A stretch of DNA of 64,000 nt from positions 121,707 to 185,706 of the forward strand of contig KV419414.1 in the NCBI GenBank assembly GCA_001630475.1, given 5' to 3'. The translations under genes were made by a program, and so were the position numbers. The notes under the pieces were generated by a model. It was given only the letters and a program-made list of their open reading frames with translations. It searched no databases and was not told where the DNA came from. Every line of letters begins with the position of its first letter. Position 1 is the stretch's first letter. The stretch comes from Sistotremastrum niveocremeum HHB9708. Lineage: Eukaryota; Basidiomycota; Agaricomycetes; Sistotremastrales; Sistotremastraceae. Positions 11,634-23,463 of this stretch are shown one piece after another.

Positions 11634-12436
11634 TGGTTTGGAAGTGGATAGTCGAGAGCGACAAGTGGCAAGAGCTAGAGAGGAAGCGTGGGGGCACAGC
11701 TACTGTTGTCGATAATTGATGTCGGCTTTTAAAGAGTGGCTTGGGACTTTCTCCTCCGCTTTGTCACAGCGCAGCGCCCTTGTTTAGTTGTTCGAAACGC
11801 TTGGCGACCACATGCTTCGCAGCAGCCGAAATTACAAAAAGCAACAAGTAAATTGAGATCAAACATACCGGGTGCTCCATCGAGCGTCGGCTAATTTTTG
11901 TTTTGATTTTGGCGCCGTTGCTTTTTGCTCCCTTGTTAATATCACGATCGTACCCCTAACGCAATCGGTGTCCTCCATTCAACTATGCTCGAGTCCTCCT
12001 TGATGACTGCAATTTTGTGATCAATGCCTAGATGGCCAGAAGTGCGTACTTCCCGCTGAGCAGCAGGTGAGACACGGTAAGACATCCGACTTCAAGTGAC
12101 AACAAAGGACGACGCGGACTTTTCGTCAAGGCACTGGTTCCGATAACAACAACACCAGCAAACAGGCTTGCGATCGAGATTTATTGTATTTCTCCTCGGC
12201 TATCGAATAAAAATTCCCATGTCAGAGTCAAAACTTGAAGAACAATAACATTAACACCAATCAGGGGTCGCTGTCCTGTTTCACTGCCCTGCCAACATGC
12301 AGAAAAGACCCAGATATAGCTTCCTTTGATGATCCTATGAATTCCCCGGGGGCTTCGATTTGATGCGCAAGGCACCTTGACTAAGGCATCCTGGTTGCGT
12401 ATATCGAACCCATCTCAACGTCCCTTTCTTCAGGCC
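11634..12436. other. upstream region of the zinc-finger gene
   Basis: Contains pyrimidine-rich promoter-like sequence just upstream of 11633 and no supported gene. The frame 12181-12375 on the minus strand has no recognisable motif. Confidence 0.4.
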
Positions 12437-12868
12437 TTAGTTGAACAGGTTGGTTCCCGTATGAAACTCCCTTTCAGCGACACCTCTCCGTAAATTTTTG
12501 AAAAACTGCGCAGACGATCTTATCGTTAGGATGACGAAGATAGTGATCGTGTGGCATATTTGAGAGGCGGAGCGATTGACAAACAGCCCTTGACATATGG
12601 CTAGATAGACAAAGACGAGAACTCCAGGCAGTAAAGTTGGCCCACCAACATGGACGCTATTGACCCTGACGACAAATGCACCACGACTCGGCTGTACAAC
12701 TAAGAATAGATGCGGTCCCGGACTGGGAAGATTCGGAAAGAGTGCCACCAGTCTTGTCAGGGAAAGATCGGCGACCATCGAGTTCCGCATGCCACCAGAA
12801 AGCAGAGCAATTCTTTCGGTGTCAGCAGAACGAGGGTTCTGGAAATTGATATCAGAGAACCAATTCAT
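12437..12868 (-). CDS. uncertain hypothetical with hydrophobic segment
   Basis: Open frame of 143 codons with a hydrophobic stretch (TLLPGVLVFVYLAICQGLF, then ITIFVILTI) that could be one or two membrane spans, followed by a basic C-terminus. It may be the last exon of a fungal membrane protein whose earlier exons lie at 12.9-13.3 kb, but I could not connect them. Not recognised; it could also be a chance frame. Confidence 0.2.
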   Translation of the reverse strand: MNWFSDINFQNPRSADTERIALLSGGMRNSMVADLSLTRLVALFPNLPSPGPHLFLVVQPSRGAFVVRVNSVHVGGPTLLPGVLVFVYLAICQGLFVNRSASQICHTITIFVILTIRSSAQFFKNLRRGVAEREFHTGTNLFN

Positions 12869-14314
12869 CGGAGTGGAAGCTAGTCAGCGGCAGCCGTAAT
12901 GTCTCTAAACTGGGTAACGCCGGCATCGTCGCAGTATCCCTTGAGTGAAACATGCTGTCGAGGAAAAGCTAACGATTTGGCGCGAAATTGAGACCCCCAT
13001 CACCAAATTAGGGCCGTTTGACAACCCCGAATAATCATGACGGCATCCTGTCCGACTTCAAACAGTGAGGATTATGTGAATCTGTCTCAAACAGAGCGGC
13101 ATCGACATGCATCCAGATGTAAAGGTTGCTGGAAGCCAACACGATGCAAGCAAATTGTGTTATCTTCGTCTATTTGCAGGCTCATTATCGTCTGTGGCAT
13201 ACCGGTATCAAGAACTTGCGACACGGCCACCATAACCATGAAGAACCGGCGCTTATCTATGTTTCAGAATGCAGCCATTAGTAATCGTTGAGCGCTAGCG
13301 AGAAGACCGACTCTGTGCCCCTTTTTCCTTCGCAATTGCAATCGCTAGTCCCTATAGACACTTTTTCATGGACCGGAAGGCAAGATTGACATAGGAAGAT
13401 TTACAAATTAGACTTGAAAGCTTTCGCGGATGCAGTTCCAGAGCCTCAGGCTTTCAGTCGCTTTTGACACAGCTCTGCTATCATGATCGGTGCTCCGGTT
13501 GATCTGTGATAATGTAACTTTTTTTTTCCACTACACAGCTTGAGTTTTGCGGAAAACTTGGTCTGAAGAAGTCGAACTAAGACGAGGTGAGGTCGCGAGC
13601 CGATTAGACATGGCAGTAGCCGTTTCGGTGATCGCCACGTGCACCGGAAAAGCTTCAATGCCCTGAGTTTGCCGGCCGAGCAATGCCGCTCGCTTACGTC
13701 AGTGACCTTGTTCTCAACCAGAGCAATCAACGTCCCACTGGAGTTCAGGCTGTCCAGAATTCGTCGTTTGTTCGAGATCTTTGTGCAACTCCTACTGTCA
13801 GAGCTGATGATCAAACTCGGTCGGTTTCAACGTGAATCTTTCCTGAGCCAGGCACTCCAAATCGAAAACCACCGTTCTTTACTGCTCTCTAAGATGACAC
13901 GATTACTGCGTCCAGTCTATCCTGATTTATAAGTCTGACTGTATATCTCTGGACTAGAGACAGCGAGTACTCCATGGTTCTACATCCGATCGTGCGTCTT
14001 GTACTCTGAGGGATACTATGTGTCTTGGCTACCAAATCACCCAAGCCGCATTGTACGATGTTCACCGCCTAACAGCCAAGGCGGGCACATCAGATGCACT
14101 ATGGCACAATGTCGCTGATGATGAAAGCTCAGACTGACAGTTGTACTCCAGCCATGGCCAACTCAACTAAATATAGCGAGTCAAAAATGAGTATACGTTA
14201 TGGAGTCGGACAGCCTGCTTCATACACAGACACTCTTGAAGTAATAAAAGGCCTGGATCTATGGCTTCCACGTCTATCTTCAACACCCTCTCGCACTCGC
14301 TTTGAAGACTAGCA
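12869..14314. other. gene-poor, contains a possible P-loop GTPase relic
   Basis: No intact gene found. Minus-strand fragments around 13.0-13.3 kb are short and interrupted. The only suggestive content is the relic listed at 13446-13920. Confidence 0.35.
13446..13920 (-). pseudogene. possible decayed P-loop (AIG1-like G-domain) fragment
   Basis: In different minus-strand frames the region shows FGVPGSGKI (resembling the P-loop GxxGxGK[ST]), then SRSCTK and GTLIALVENKVTD. In fungal G-domain proteins of the AIG1/septin-like group these positions would be the P-loop, the SCT switch segment and the VDTPGFDD motif. The fragments are in conflicting frames with stops between them, so any gene is dead. 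Similarity is judged by eye only. Confidence 0.22.
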
Positions 14315-14687
14315 ATGGCAGCTTTCGAATCGATCATAACAGCCTATAAATTTGACCTAAAAAGGTCAATCGCAGGCCAACTCCAAGATCTAGCGGACAA
14401 GCATCATGTCAAGCTAGAATGGAAGATCACCCAGGTGACTGGTAGCAATCCTCCCATTTGGCAAGCGTATCCCGCTGGTGCGCTCCGACATACCTCCATT
14501 TTTTCGACGTATGATTGATGCTGACCTGATATTCAATTTAGTGAATGACAAGCCTTGGTCTTCGTACGTCCAAGCTGCGGGAACCCAAGCAGAGGCAAAG
14601 CTTCGCTCTTCGCTTGAAGTATACAGGATGCTCAGAGGGCCTTGGTACGCTCTGCCCTCTTTGACTCGCCATATGAATGTTGATTAG
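14315..14687 (+). CDS. stand-alone dsRBD micro-protein 1
   Basis: Two exons, 14315-14477 and 14542-14687 (64-nt phase-1 intron, branch CTGAC), 102 aa. Exon 1 gives a first helix and two strands (AGQLQDLADKHHVKLEW ... PPIWQAYPA). Exon 2 gives strand 3 and the C-terminal helix (WSSYVQAAGTQAEAKLRSSL). This is the alpha-beta-beta-beta-alpha order of a double-stranded-RNA-binding domain, and the protein contains nothing else. The lysines that usually contact RNA at the start of helix 2 (KKxAK) are reduced to QAEAK here, so RNA affinity may be altered. Its C-terminal tail is longer than in its paralogues. Conserved intron position and phase link it to copies 2-5. Role unknown; RNA silencing or dsRNA sensing would be guesses. 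Confidence 0.7.
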
Positions 14688-15234
14688 CTCCTAGAGTGGG
14701 TGTCGTTGATGAGCGCAATTTTTCCCTGTACCTGTGTGAACTAGGTACTGATTTTATCCGCGACTCCCTGAAATTGTATTATTAGGTTACCGTCCCTAGA
14801 CGATCGCGTCCTTAGAATTGACTATGTTTCCATCTATCTGTTGGTCTCCGCCGAGCGTGCCTGATATTAATGCGTCGCCAGAGGTAGTGATCCAAGCTGC
14901 AGTGGGGGTGCGCAGATCTCTCGTCAAGCGGATGTCACCGGCCTCGAGTCCCTATTAGGGCAGGTAGGCAACCATATTAAAGCCTTCAAAAGTTGATTTT
15001 TGCTGCATTACTCTCGCTGCTGGCATCATCACAAGGGCTAAATCTCTGAAACTACAAGTCTACAAGTACATGTCTCCGGTACAACAAAACTCTATGACAG
15101 AAAGAAGGAACGGGGAACAGGTCGCATTACCCTCCCGTACGTGACTCTATGAATACCTCTGATTTGATCGATGGATAACCTGCCGATGAAATCAGAGACC
15201 AAACATTCTCAGCGGAAACGTTGAAGAATACCAT
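14688..15234. other. spacer between convergent dsRBD genes 1 and 2
   Basis: Tail-to-tail gap. No coding frame or repeat recognised. Confidence 0.4.
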
Positions 15235-15567
15235 TCAGCGACCAGAAAGGATTTTGAAAACATCCGCGGCGGAGTTCTCTTTCGCCGCCTGTTTATTCGC
15301 ACCGGCTCGCAAATAATTGTATTGGGTTATTCCACCGACTAGTCGGGACAAAACTCTCAACGTGCTGAGCGCGACAGTAAGAGAAAACTACTCACCTGTG
15401 GGGCAGGCATGCCAAAGTCTTACGTTCTGGGCGTTTGTAAGTTCTGCCAGATGCCATTCGAATTGGAAGTCGGCCTGGTTTTGTTGAACCAGCTCGTTCA
15501 GCTGGTCGAGACAACCTCGGCGAGGATCAAGTCTGTAGGTACGGATAACGTTCTTGAACTGTTCCAT
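15235..15567 (-). CDS. stand-alone dsRBD micro-protein 2
   Basis: Two exons, 15567-15396 and 15338-15235, with a 57-nt phase-1 intron starting GTGAGT and ending CTAG; 91 aa. The N-terminal part reads CLDQLNELVQQNQADFQFEW and the second exon reads YNYLRAGANKQAAKENSAAD. The latter is an excellent match to the dsRBD helix-2 consensus (GxGxNKKxAKxxAA), with the RNA-contacting Lys retained as NKQAAK. Of the five copies this one has the most canonical RNA-binding face. The protein is one domain only, with no targeting signal. It is convergent with copy 1. Confidence 0.74.
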
Positions 15568-16630
15568 GGTCTAGTATTGATCTGGATGCAGGAGGTGGGA
15601 ATTTTGTTGGAGACTGTAGGAGGTAAGTCGAACATTCTTATAACCAGCTTGAAGTTGCGATGCGATATTCAGATCTGAAAGTTGCAGCTTGCACACTTGA
15701 CAGTAGTCTCACAAGCAACCGTCCTTCAAGGTACGGAATACGCTTTCTAGAAGATTACAGCATTACCTGTTGAGGTTAGGATTGATTAGCTTTCTGGAAG
15801 ATCTAGGTTTAAATTTCGTTGACGTATAGTCTGAACCGCGACCTGATCGGATGCAATTAAGCTATTCTTGTAACGCTGAGTCGAAATGGAACAAAATATT
15901 CTCCATCAATATATCGGCACGGGAAGGCTTACGAGCGAAGGATCTGTCCTGGCCGACGGTGTGAAAGACATTCTAGACAGATTGTCATTGACGTCCCAGG
16001 GATTAGCCGCGATAGCATGCCGGAGATAATTTGATATCTAGAATAGACGTATCCCATGGTAGTAGGAAGTTTGGATTCACTGCTGTGATGTCATCGGCAC
16101 AGAAAGAGTACGGCTCCGTGCCGAACCACGAACCAGCCTGGTAGGACGACTATACTGAAGATATCGGCACCGCGATCTACTGTGGTTGAATTCCACGCGG
16201 GCACTTTAACACTTCAGATCTCGGCAACTGGACTGATAGCCGGATCAGGTTGCCGAGTGTCGCGACCTGATGTGCGGTGTGACTCGTAGGTTGCTTCATA
16301 TTGCAGAAGAAGCTGTGTATAGAAGCATAGCAGTAGATTTAGCAGAAGCATCACGTCTTCTGATAAGATTGTGGTTGAGCCAGCGTAGTCTCCCGAGTAC
16401 TTCGCCAGACTATAGAGGATTGACCGTCTAAGGAGGTGCTTCCATGACGGACAATTTCTTTCAGCGGGAGCAGAAGTCAACCATATCGGTATTGATTAGT
16501 ATTAGTAAAGCTGAGTGGAGTACAGTGTGCCGATAACCCCAGTAAGAACCTAGATCAGTCGACCTAAAACGACCACTCAGTTACAACCAGCTTGTCATCA
16601 TTTGACCAGCCACACGCACCTATCATACAC
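15568..16630. other. 1 kb without a recognisable gene
   Basis: Holds one 88-codon minus-strand frame (16214-16480) without motifs. The right end is the 3' side of LRP1. Confidence 0.4.
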
Positions 16631-17732
16631 CTATCCTTCCTTCATCACCTCCTCCGACAATCCCGAAGCCTTCTTCTTCTTATCCCTCACTCTTCTTCTC
16701 TTCTTCTTCGGCTTCGCTCCAGAGGCACTGCTATCCTCCGCCTCAGAAGCATTCTCCGATGCACTGGTAGGAGTTGGTGTGCCGCGATTCGAGCTCCCCG
16801 GACTCGATGTCGAAACGCCCGGAGTGGAACCAATATCGTACCCTGCGAATGGGTCGATAGCGGCTCTTCGTCTTTTGACTCCTGCATTCCCTGAGCCCGT
16901 ATTCGTAAGGGTGTTCGGAGAGGTACCTTTTGAGGTGGGGTTCTTTGATGATTGGACTTCTGGAGCCTCCGTCGCTCTTCCTTTCCCTTTCGTCGACTTG
17001 GGAGGTCCAGCCAGTGCTCCTTCCGTGATCTCCATCTCGTCCGAGTCATCACTCTCCTCATCCCGTTCTTCAGCAGCCAGTTGACGATCCTTTATCTTCT
17101 GTGCTGCCGCACTTGTCATATTGGCTGCTGTCACCTGTACACTTGCATTCGAGTCGCTGAAACGAATGTGTGTCGAGGTGGATGACGATTGAACAGTAGG
17201 GGGAGGAGGAAGAGGTGCTCGCGTAGCAGTTGCTATTGCATTCTTGATAAATCGTGATGCAGCTTCTTTGTCCACTGCCAGTTTGTCTAAGATGCGAAGT
17301 CAGTACTTGAACAGGCGTAATGGCACTGGGAGTGACGACGGGGACGTACTTTTCGAGGGGTCCTCGGCATTCTTGATCTTGTCGAAATATTTCTTCACTC
17401 TCTCCATCTCACTCATAACTCCATGGCTCCTCACATCCACTCCTCGAACCTTCAAATATGCTGTCCGCCGCCCACATGCATGCAAATGAGCCATCATTCT
17501 GACCTTGTCAGAAAGAATGAGAAGACTTACAGATGATAAGATCATGGACGACATATGGTATCAATGTCTGCAGCTTTGCTTTATTGATCACTGAAAGATT
17601 TGCGAGTGTGTCCTCGAGTGGATGAGCGAGCAGGGGCTCTAGGATGTCCTCTAGTGTGTCCAGGTCATTTTCGATATCTCGTACAGTTTGAATAGGAGCC
17701 TTCAGCATTCTGACGGCTGCTGATGAGCTCAA
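16631..17732 (-). CDS. LRP1: nuclear exosome cofactor Rrp47/Lrp1 (C1D family)
   Basis: Three exons, 17732-17531, 17460-17350 and 17286-16631 (introns 70 and 63 nt), 322 aa. The first half is a Sas10/C1D domain: LEPLLAHPLEDTLANL, NKAKLQTLIPYVVHDLI, then SYLKVRGVDVRSHGVMSEM and ERVKKYFDKIKNAEDPS, with the downstream DKEAASRFIKNAI segment. This is the block that binds Rrp6 in yeast Rrp47. The second half is acidic then Ser/Thr-rich and ends in a strongly basic tail (KPKKKRRRVRDKKKK), which in Rrp47 contributes to RNA binding. The protein assists the nuclear exosome in 3' processing of rRNA, snoRNA and snRNA. Its start is 104 bp from the divergent SF3B5 start, so the two probably share a promoter. 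Confidence 0.82.
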
Positions 17733-17836
17733 GGGCTGAAGGGGGTGAGTAGAAACTGAAAGGAGAGTGATAGAGTGACTCTGGACGACCGTGAAATTTG
17801 AGGGGGAACGTTGATTACGTCAGCATTTTCCTTGTC
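17733..17836. promoter_or_regulatory. bidirectional promoter LRP1 / SF3B5
   Basis: 104 bp separate the divergent start codons. It contains GATTACGTCAGCATTTT; the core TTACGTCA resembles a CREB/ATF-type site. Very similar words recur at 21823-21860. Confidence 0.5.
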
Positions 17837-18434
17837 ATGGTTCGTCGTCCCCGTCACTCTAGTCGTTCAACATGAGGCTGATACGAGGTCCTTGACAGTC
17901 TTCAGAGCTAAGATACACGGCAAATACACAGCTGGAACATCGTACGTACCCTATCGCCTCGATTGTTTGAGGCAAGCTGACGTGGTCGTACTTGAAGTGC
18001 ATGCGAGATATACGGGAACTGGTACGTTCTTGTGCCTAATGCCTAGGACTAAAGCGCACTAATCAATTCCATCTTTTACATAGGCCATGCTGATATAACT
18101 AAATAGTACGTCTCTTATACATACCCACCCCCGCCTCGACAAACCCGCGACCACGATATCCTCTCTTGGCGCTCTCTTTGTTCACGAATCTAACCAATCA
18201 CCACAGTGACTGGTTGACTCACCAACACCGCGACACACTCTCTTCAATCCCAGGCCACCCTACTCTCCTATCTTACCTCGCTATTGCAGATGGCGAAGCT
18301 AAAGGACGGGTGAAATTTGAACTTGCCGAGGTAGGCATCGTCTTGCCTTTCTTTCATAATCCCAAGGAGCTGACGTCAGGCTGTAGAGAATGCTGCAGCC
18401 TTGTGGACCTCCGCCACCTAAGGAAGATGATTGA
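17837..18434 (+). CDS. SF3B5: splicing factor 3B subunit 5 (SF3b10)
   Basis: Six exons: 17837-17839 (ATG only), 17899-17941, 17998-18021, 18084-18105, 18207-18330 and 18387-18434; 87 aa, the usual size (animal SF3B5 is 86 aa). Motifs in order are NTQLEHLHARYTGTGHADIT, DWLTHQHRDT, LLSYLAIADGEAKGRVKFEL and MLQPCGPPPP, all hallmark positions of this very conserved U2 snRNP protein that sits in the SF3b complex at the branch site. The first intron (59 nt) begins GTTCGT and separates the start codon from the rest of the protein; without it the frame is closed by TGA. The other introns are 56-101 nt. Five introns in an 87-residue gene is extreme. Divergent from LRP1. Confidence 0.88.
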
Positions 18435-21086
18435 GCTGAGAATGGGAGACGTAGATGATTCGTCGAACTGGACGCAGTGTTTATAGTTACCAGTCGTACG
18501 TCGTCCGCTTTTTCTACTCTTTCAACTTTCTGACTCTTGCTTCACATCAGTGTCATTCCATGTACTTTGACCCCGTATTCATCATTCATCATCGATTGTC
18601 CCTGCCGATATCAATTTAATCACGCTGGCAGCTTGCCGACAATGGATTACCGGGATTACTCGATGCACAGTGTCACAGTGCGTCGAGTAGGACCATACTG
18701 GCATAACAATATCAGATCAAATGCGTCTCCAGTATCCATTAATTGATCCAGTTTCTCCCTCTTCAAGGCAGGGAAACATGACGTAAAATGGGGTCTGTCT
18801 TCTCCATCCGGCTTCGACCTTGCAAGATCGGGATCAGAACACAACAGCATCTCTATCTGACTCATCGTCCGCTGGATCGCATGCGACATCCCTGTACACC
18901 TCAAGTACAGGACGGCTAAATATGGGGACTGGCAGGCCCGGTTCCGATTCCGTGACGCTTATGTCAGCGCTTTTGGTGTCGCGTCGCGGCAACTCTGGGT
19001 CAGATCGCATATGCCACCCGTTGTAACATGTAAAATTGTTGAAAAAATAAGACTAGCAGAAAGGTCCCATTGAACATCTCTCAGTCAGAAATTTTGGTGC
19101 TGGACACCGGAGGAACCAGCAGAAGCGGGTCGCAGCGCGTGTGAGGGGTCGTTTAGGCGCCCATCTCCGCCTCAAAAACTGCACGCAACGCAGACTCGCG
19201 CACACCATTTTGGGGGGCGGTCAAGGGCTAGTTCAGACCAAAATGCAATTTCGTGGCATTTGGCCTAGCCGTTTTTCCAAAAGTGGATTATTGCAGGAGA
19301 TAGAAGCGGTATCTCGGCCGGCAGACCGAATTTGGGAAATTCACTAGGCCAATCTGTTCTTCTTATGGAATAATCCTTATTGGTGCAAGAAACTGGGTAA
19401 AACCATGCTCCGTTTCGTCCGCTTGAGATTTGGGACGCGCCCCTCTGCCAAAACCGGGTCACGTCGGAGTTCAATTTTCGACGCGTCGCTGCCAGTCCCC
19501 ACTAAATACGGCCTGAACGCCCCGGCGCTTATTCAGGGTAACGGGATGGATGCCCTTGACCCCCAACCCTGGAGGCACCATCCTTAATCCCAGGCGCCCG
19601 CCGCCCATTCATTGTGAATTACACGGTCTCGGAGCGTTATTAAGTTGCCGACATTGCTATGAGTGTATGACATAATGCGGCCGTGTCGAGGTTGTGCGTC
19701 TGTTGTTCTCACAATCATTTGGCGTGCGGTGTTGCCCTAGGATAGTGCTCTGCTCGGAGGTCGGTACGGACGCTGTGATACTTCGGCATCGGTGGATGTT
19801 GATTAATGTTGAGGCTATCTCGCTTGAATCTCAAGGGTGAAATCATACTTGTTCATGAAGGATCCTTGGAACAGTTCTATAGATCGTAAATAATGGGTGC
19901 CTGATTGAGTTTATAAGTGCTACACTGTGCGATTGCAGGTTCTCATTCGCAGTTGCAATGATTGGGTGGTCATCGGATATACGTAGATCGAAATCATCAA
20001 GACATCATGATCGATCAGAAAAGGGCAGAATCGCATTGGACGTTGTAAGGATGTATGTCAACTACCGTCCTCGATCCTTTGGATCGTGATATCGATAGTA
20101 CTGGGACGACCATTAGAGTGTGTACCTGTGGCGGCGGCGGCGGCAATCCAGGAACCTAGCCTTCCACCGTCTAAAGCTCAAAGAGTGAATGATTGACCGA
20201 TCGACCAACATCGCTTGATTATTGACGGATCAGCGCGTAAATCGGAAGCCAGCCGAGGGGTAGAGATTGTAAGATCGTCAGTCTCTAAGCGAGACGGGAG
20301 GCTCAGACCGTAGATCGAACGACTTGAAGCGTAGATCGCCGGTCCATAGCACAATTAGACTTTATCGGTTCTCCGATCCGGCAAAGGCCCCGTCTGAGGG
20401 TAAATCGCACGACTTGTGTCGATGCCTCATGAGACGTATAGCAAGAGTGAAAGGGGATAAACGCGTCTCCCATGGCCGTTGAATTGTGAATGATGCAACT
20501 GGGCAAAGATCATTTGGATATCTGAGTTCGGCAGAGGCTTTCTGGAGATCGTGGACCGTCCTTTACGTGACACGAAAGTAATCGATTCCAGCAGAAAATT
20601 CAGGTCTGCACGGGTGAATGGCCGGACTACTGACTCAGAATAGTGAGACATCAGTTCGTTCAAATTACGAAATATACGCCACTCACTATTCACATGTTCA
20701 AGGGAAATCTCAAGCGAGTGCTTCAGGCCGTGCCCCTTGTGAGCGTTCCGACAGCTTGGGCAGGGAGGGTTGCAGCATGATACGATCTCTGGAACATCAT
20801 GTTTATTGTACGGGGATGAGTGAGCGGATGAAGTTTGCGCTTTGCAGGGTCGAGAGAGCTGACAATGCCACAGTCTGACCTGCGACAACGATAGACAAGG
20901 AATTGCGACCATGTTCATCTCGAGTGCACCTTGTAGAGTTGCACCACTGTTTCGTCGCCGAGATACTGCAATAGCGTGTCGTCGCAGAGGCAAGGACCTG
21001 GTATAAGATGGACCGTACTTCTCTCCCAATTTTCCATAACTTCCACTCTCACCGAATTCACTTCTTGACCTCTTCGATTCGCTGCC
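18435..21086. other. 2.6 kb without a supported gene
   Basis: Contains a possible TIR element (18911-19522), a short GGC run near 20130 and a 224-codon minus-strand frame (20427-21101). That frame overlaps the start of dsRBD gene 3 and has a CxxCxxC-like stretch but no recognised domain. I see no convincing gene. Confidence 0.35.
18911..19522. repeat. possible non-autonomous TIR element
   Basis: The left end CAGGACGGCTAAATATGGGG (followed by ACTGGCAG) reappears inverted at the right end as CTGCCAGTCCCCACTAAATA followed by CGGCCTG. The left end is preceded by TA, as in Tc1/mariner-type insertions, but the right flank reads AA, so the target duplication is not confirmed. No transposase frame is present. 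Confidence 0.35.
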
Positions 21087-21408
21087 ATGGGTGCTTTGCA
21101 TGACCTTCTTGCCGGTTATCAGTACAATCGTAACCGAGGGGCTCTCGATCAGCTCAACGAGCTAGCTCAGCAGAAGCACGTCAACCTGACGTGGTACACG
21201 GTCCAAGACGGTCCTAGCCACAAGGCCTTATGGCAGGCTTGTCCGGTTGGTGAGTCAAGAATACCGTCGTGAAAGACGTCCCTCTCATGTGCTCGCAGTA
21301 AACAACCGGAAATTCTCAGAATATCTGATAGCGGCGCCAAACGTACAGGACGCTAAAGGCGATTCAGCCAAAGCTGTATTCGAAAGGGTTCTAGGGATAA
21401 AAATCTAG
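21087..21408 (+). CDS. stand-alone dsRBD micro-protein 3
   Basis: Two exons, 21087-21249 and 21299-21408 (49-nt phase-1 intron starting GTGAGT, ending CTCGCAG), 90 aa. Exon 1 ends ALDQLNELAQQKHVNLTW, then GPSHKALWQACPV. Exon 2 carries EYLIAAPNVQDAKGDSAKAV. The first exon is exactly 163 nt, the same as in copies 1 and 5. The helix-2 lysine pair is replaced (DAKGDSAK), so dsRNA binding may be weakened. Alternative use of an acceptor further downstream would drop strand 3 and is less likely. The start follows a short A/C-rich leader. Confidence 0.72.
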
Positions 21409-23463
21409 GTCAGCACACTCGCCCGAGTAGTAAATGAACATTACTAAGTACCTTTCCAGAACGAAGGGACATTTCCAACAAAGGAGACTAAGCAGGATAT
21501 TTCAAATGGCGCCTTGCGACTTCTTGTGCTTCTTCTCTGATAGATTTACTATGTTATCTCCGTGTAGTATATAGATTGGCAGCTCCTGTAATACGTCAAT
21601 TCATGAAGCCACGATTTCCTTCAATGTCGGACTTCAAGGCCTCAACAGAAGGTGCCCGAGTCAATATATATATATAGCCTGGGACCCATGAGACTGAGCC
21701 AGTGTCGAGCTTTAACCGCGTATGGTTTGAGTCTGTCCTTGAAAGCGATTAATGAATGATCAACGGTCGTTGTTTGGTAAGACCAAGGCGGAGGGAGCGC
21801 TTCTGAATTCAGCGAGCGTGGCAGTTTGAAAGGAGAGTGAGGATTACGTCAGCATTTTTTCGCTCATGCATCCCTCATGTTCGCCAGCCCGAGCACGATG
21901 CTCCCAGATCTCAATAGCCTCCTAGAAAATCTGTGATACTTAAGCTCGATAATATTCCTCTGTTGCCTCAGAAATCTAGACTCGGACCGCGAGATCAAAC
22001 GCGCGATGTACGCCAAGATGTACGCGACGTCGACGCGTCATCTCGAATCTGGAGCGCGCATTAGCTGTCGCCTGCATCCATATATCTATAATCGAAGATC
22101 AATGTGATGCTAGATGGAGGCTGATTGGAAATTGTGGGCAAGGGCTAGGGTTGAGGGGCTTGTTTTGCAGTATTTCCCTAGTGAGACCAAAAAAATCTTC
22201 ACTGCATCCAAAGAATCTAATCTCACTGTTCAGGAGCTCAAATCGACTATGACAATGTATCGCGGAACTCTACGTCTACTACTATAAGCAGACTAGCACT
22301 CCAACCCTCAAACTCAAACGGTTACTCGCACCTGCGGGCTGCCGTCTTGCCGTCCCAATCATCCGCACCTGCTCAAAGTATCTCGATTCACGGCCTTCAT
22401 TGACCGTTCCTCATCCTGGCCTCCGCAACATTAATGATTGGTTAATCAACGCAAGAGCTCGCTCAACCCCGGCTAGCTATCATCCGGCCATTATCAAGTC
22501 ACCGAATATACTCTACCTCCCTTCTCGTCTCTTACTTGCCCTTGTTCTCTCGAATGCTATGAATATCCTTCACGAAATAAAAATCGAAACACTTATCTCA
22601 GCATTGTAGATCGAGCTCCCGGAATTCGATCCGGCACACCCTCAGCTAAATCGTGGTACAGTCAGTGGCGTGTCGGAGTTTCTCTAACGGAAATTCGGGA
22701 CGCCGTCGCACAGTCTCGTTCGTTCTTGGCTCCGTTTCCAATGTTCCATATGTTCTGGATATGATTCTATTATCGTAGTAGCGGGCAGAGATAGGACGAT
22801 GTTTGCGAAATTCGACAACTGTCCCGTTGGAATAATATCTAGCTAGAGGGCCCATCGCTAGGTAAAGGTCCTACATAGTGCTCTGTTGCGTCCTGATTTT
22901 AAGCTGCAGGGTCGCAAGTAGGCGGCACCCATCATCGGCGCTGAGTGGATTGAATGAAAGAGAAGTGACTACTTACATGTTCAACCCCATATTGGATTTC
23001 TTGTTCCAAAGCGCGTGCATAGCGCTGAGAGAAATCATTGGCTCCCGTTTCAAATGTCGAGATGTCTTAACCCAAAGTCTGGTTTTCTGGAACTTCACAC
23101 ACTTACTTGCTTCCCTACCCAGACGAGTAGGACCGGGAAATTCGATAGCTTGAGGGATCCATCATCCGTGGAATAGCACCAAAAGTCCAGCGCCGCTGCA
23201 TACTTCCCAAACTCGACAGGTCTGAACGGGAGCCACACCGGAATCCATATTCGCTTCGGCCTGAGCTGAGATATTTGTTACCAGCGTCCGAGAGTATGAT
23301 TGGAAGGTTATGGTTTCACCAACGCCACAACTCACAACGCGTTCTTCACTGGAGGTACATCTTGAACAGAGGCTATGGATTTCTGTGTTATAAATGCCAG
23401 TTAGGAACAGCGTAACTGCACAGTTCATCCCCAAAGTCATCTCCAGCCAACAAACCTATCCCA
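21409..23463. other. 2 kb without a supported gene
   Basis: Includes a copy of the block conserved downstream of dsRBD genes (around 21499-21545) and a partial copy of the LRP1/SF3B5 promoter words at 21823-21860. Frames at 22400-22609, 22646-22855 and 23162-23440 have no recognised motif. Confidence 0.35.

Noticed and set aside
20427-21101. 224-codon minus-strand gene with Cys-rich stretch
   Set aside because: No recognised domain, it overlaps the start of the well-supported dsRBD gene 3, and its composition does not look coding.
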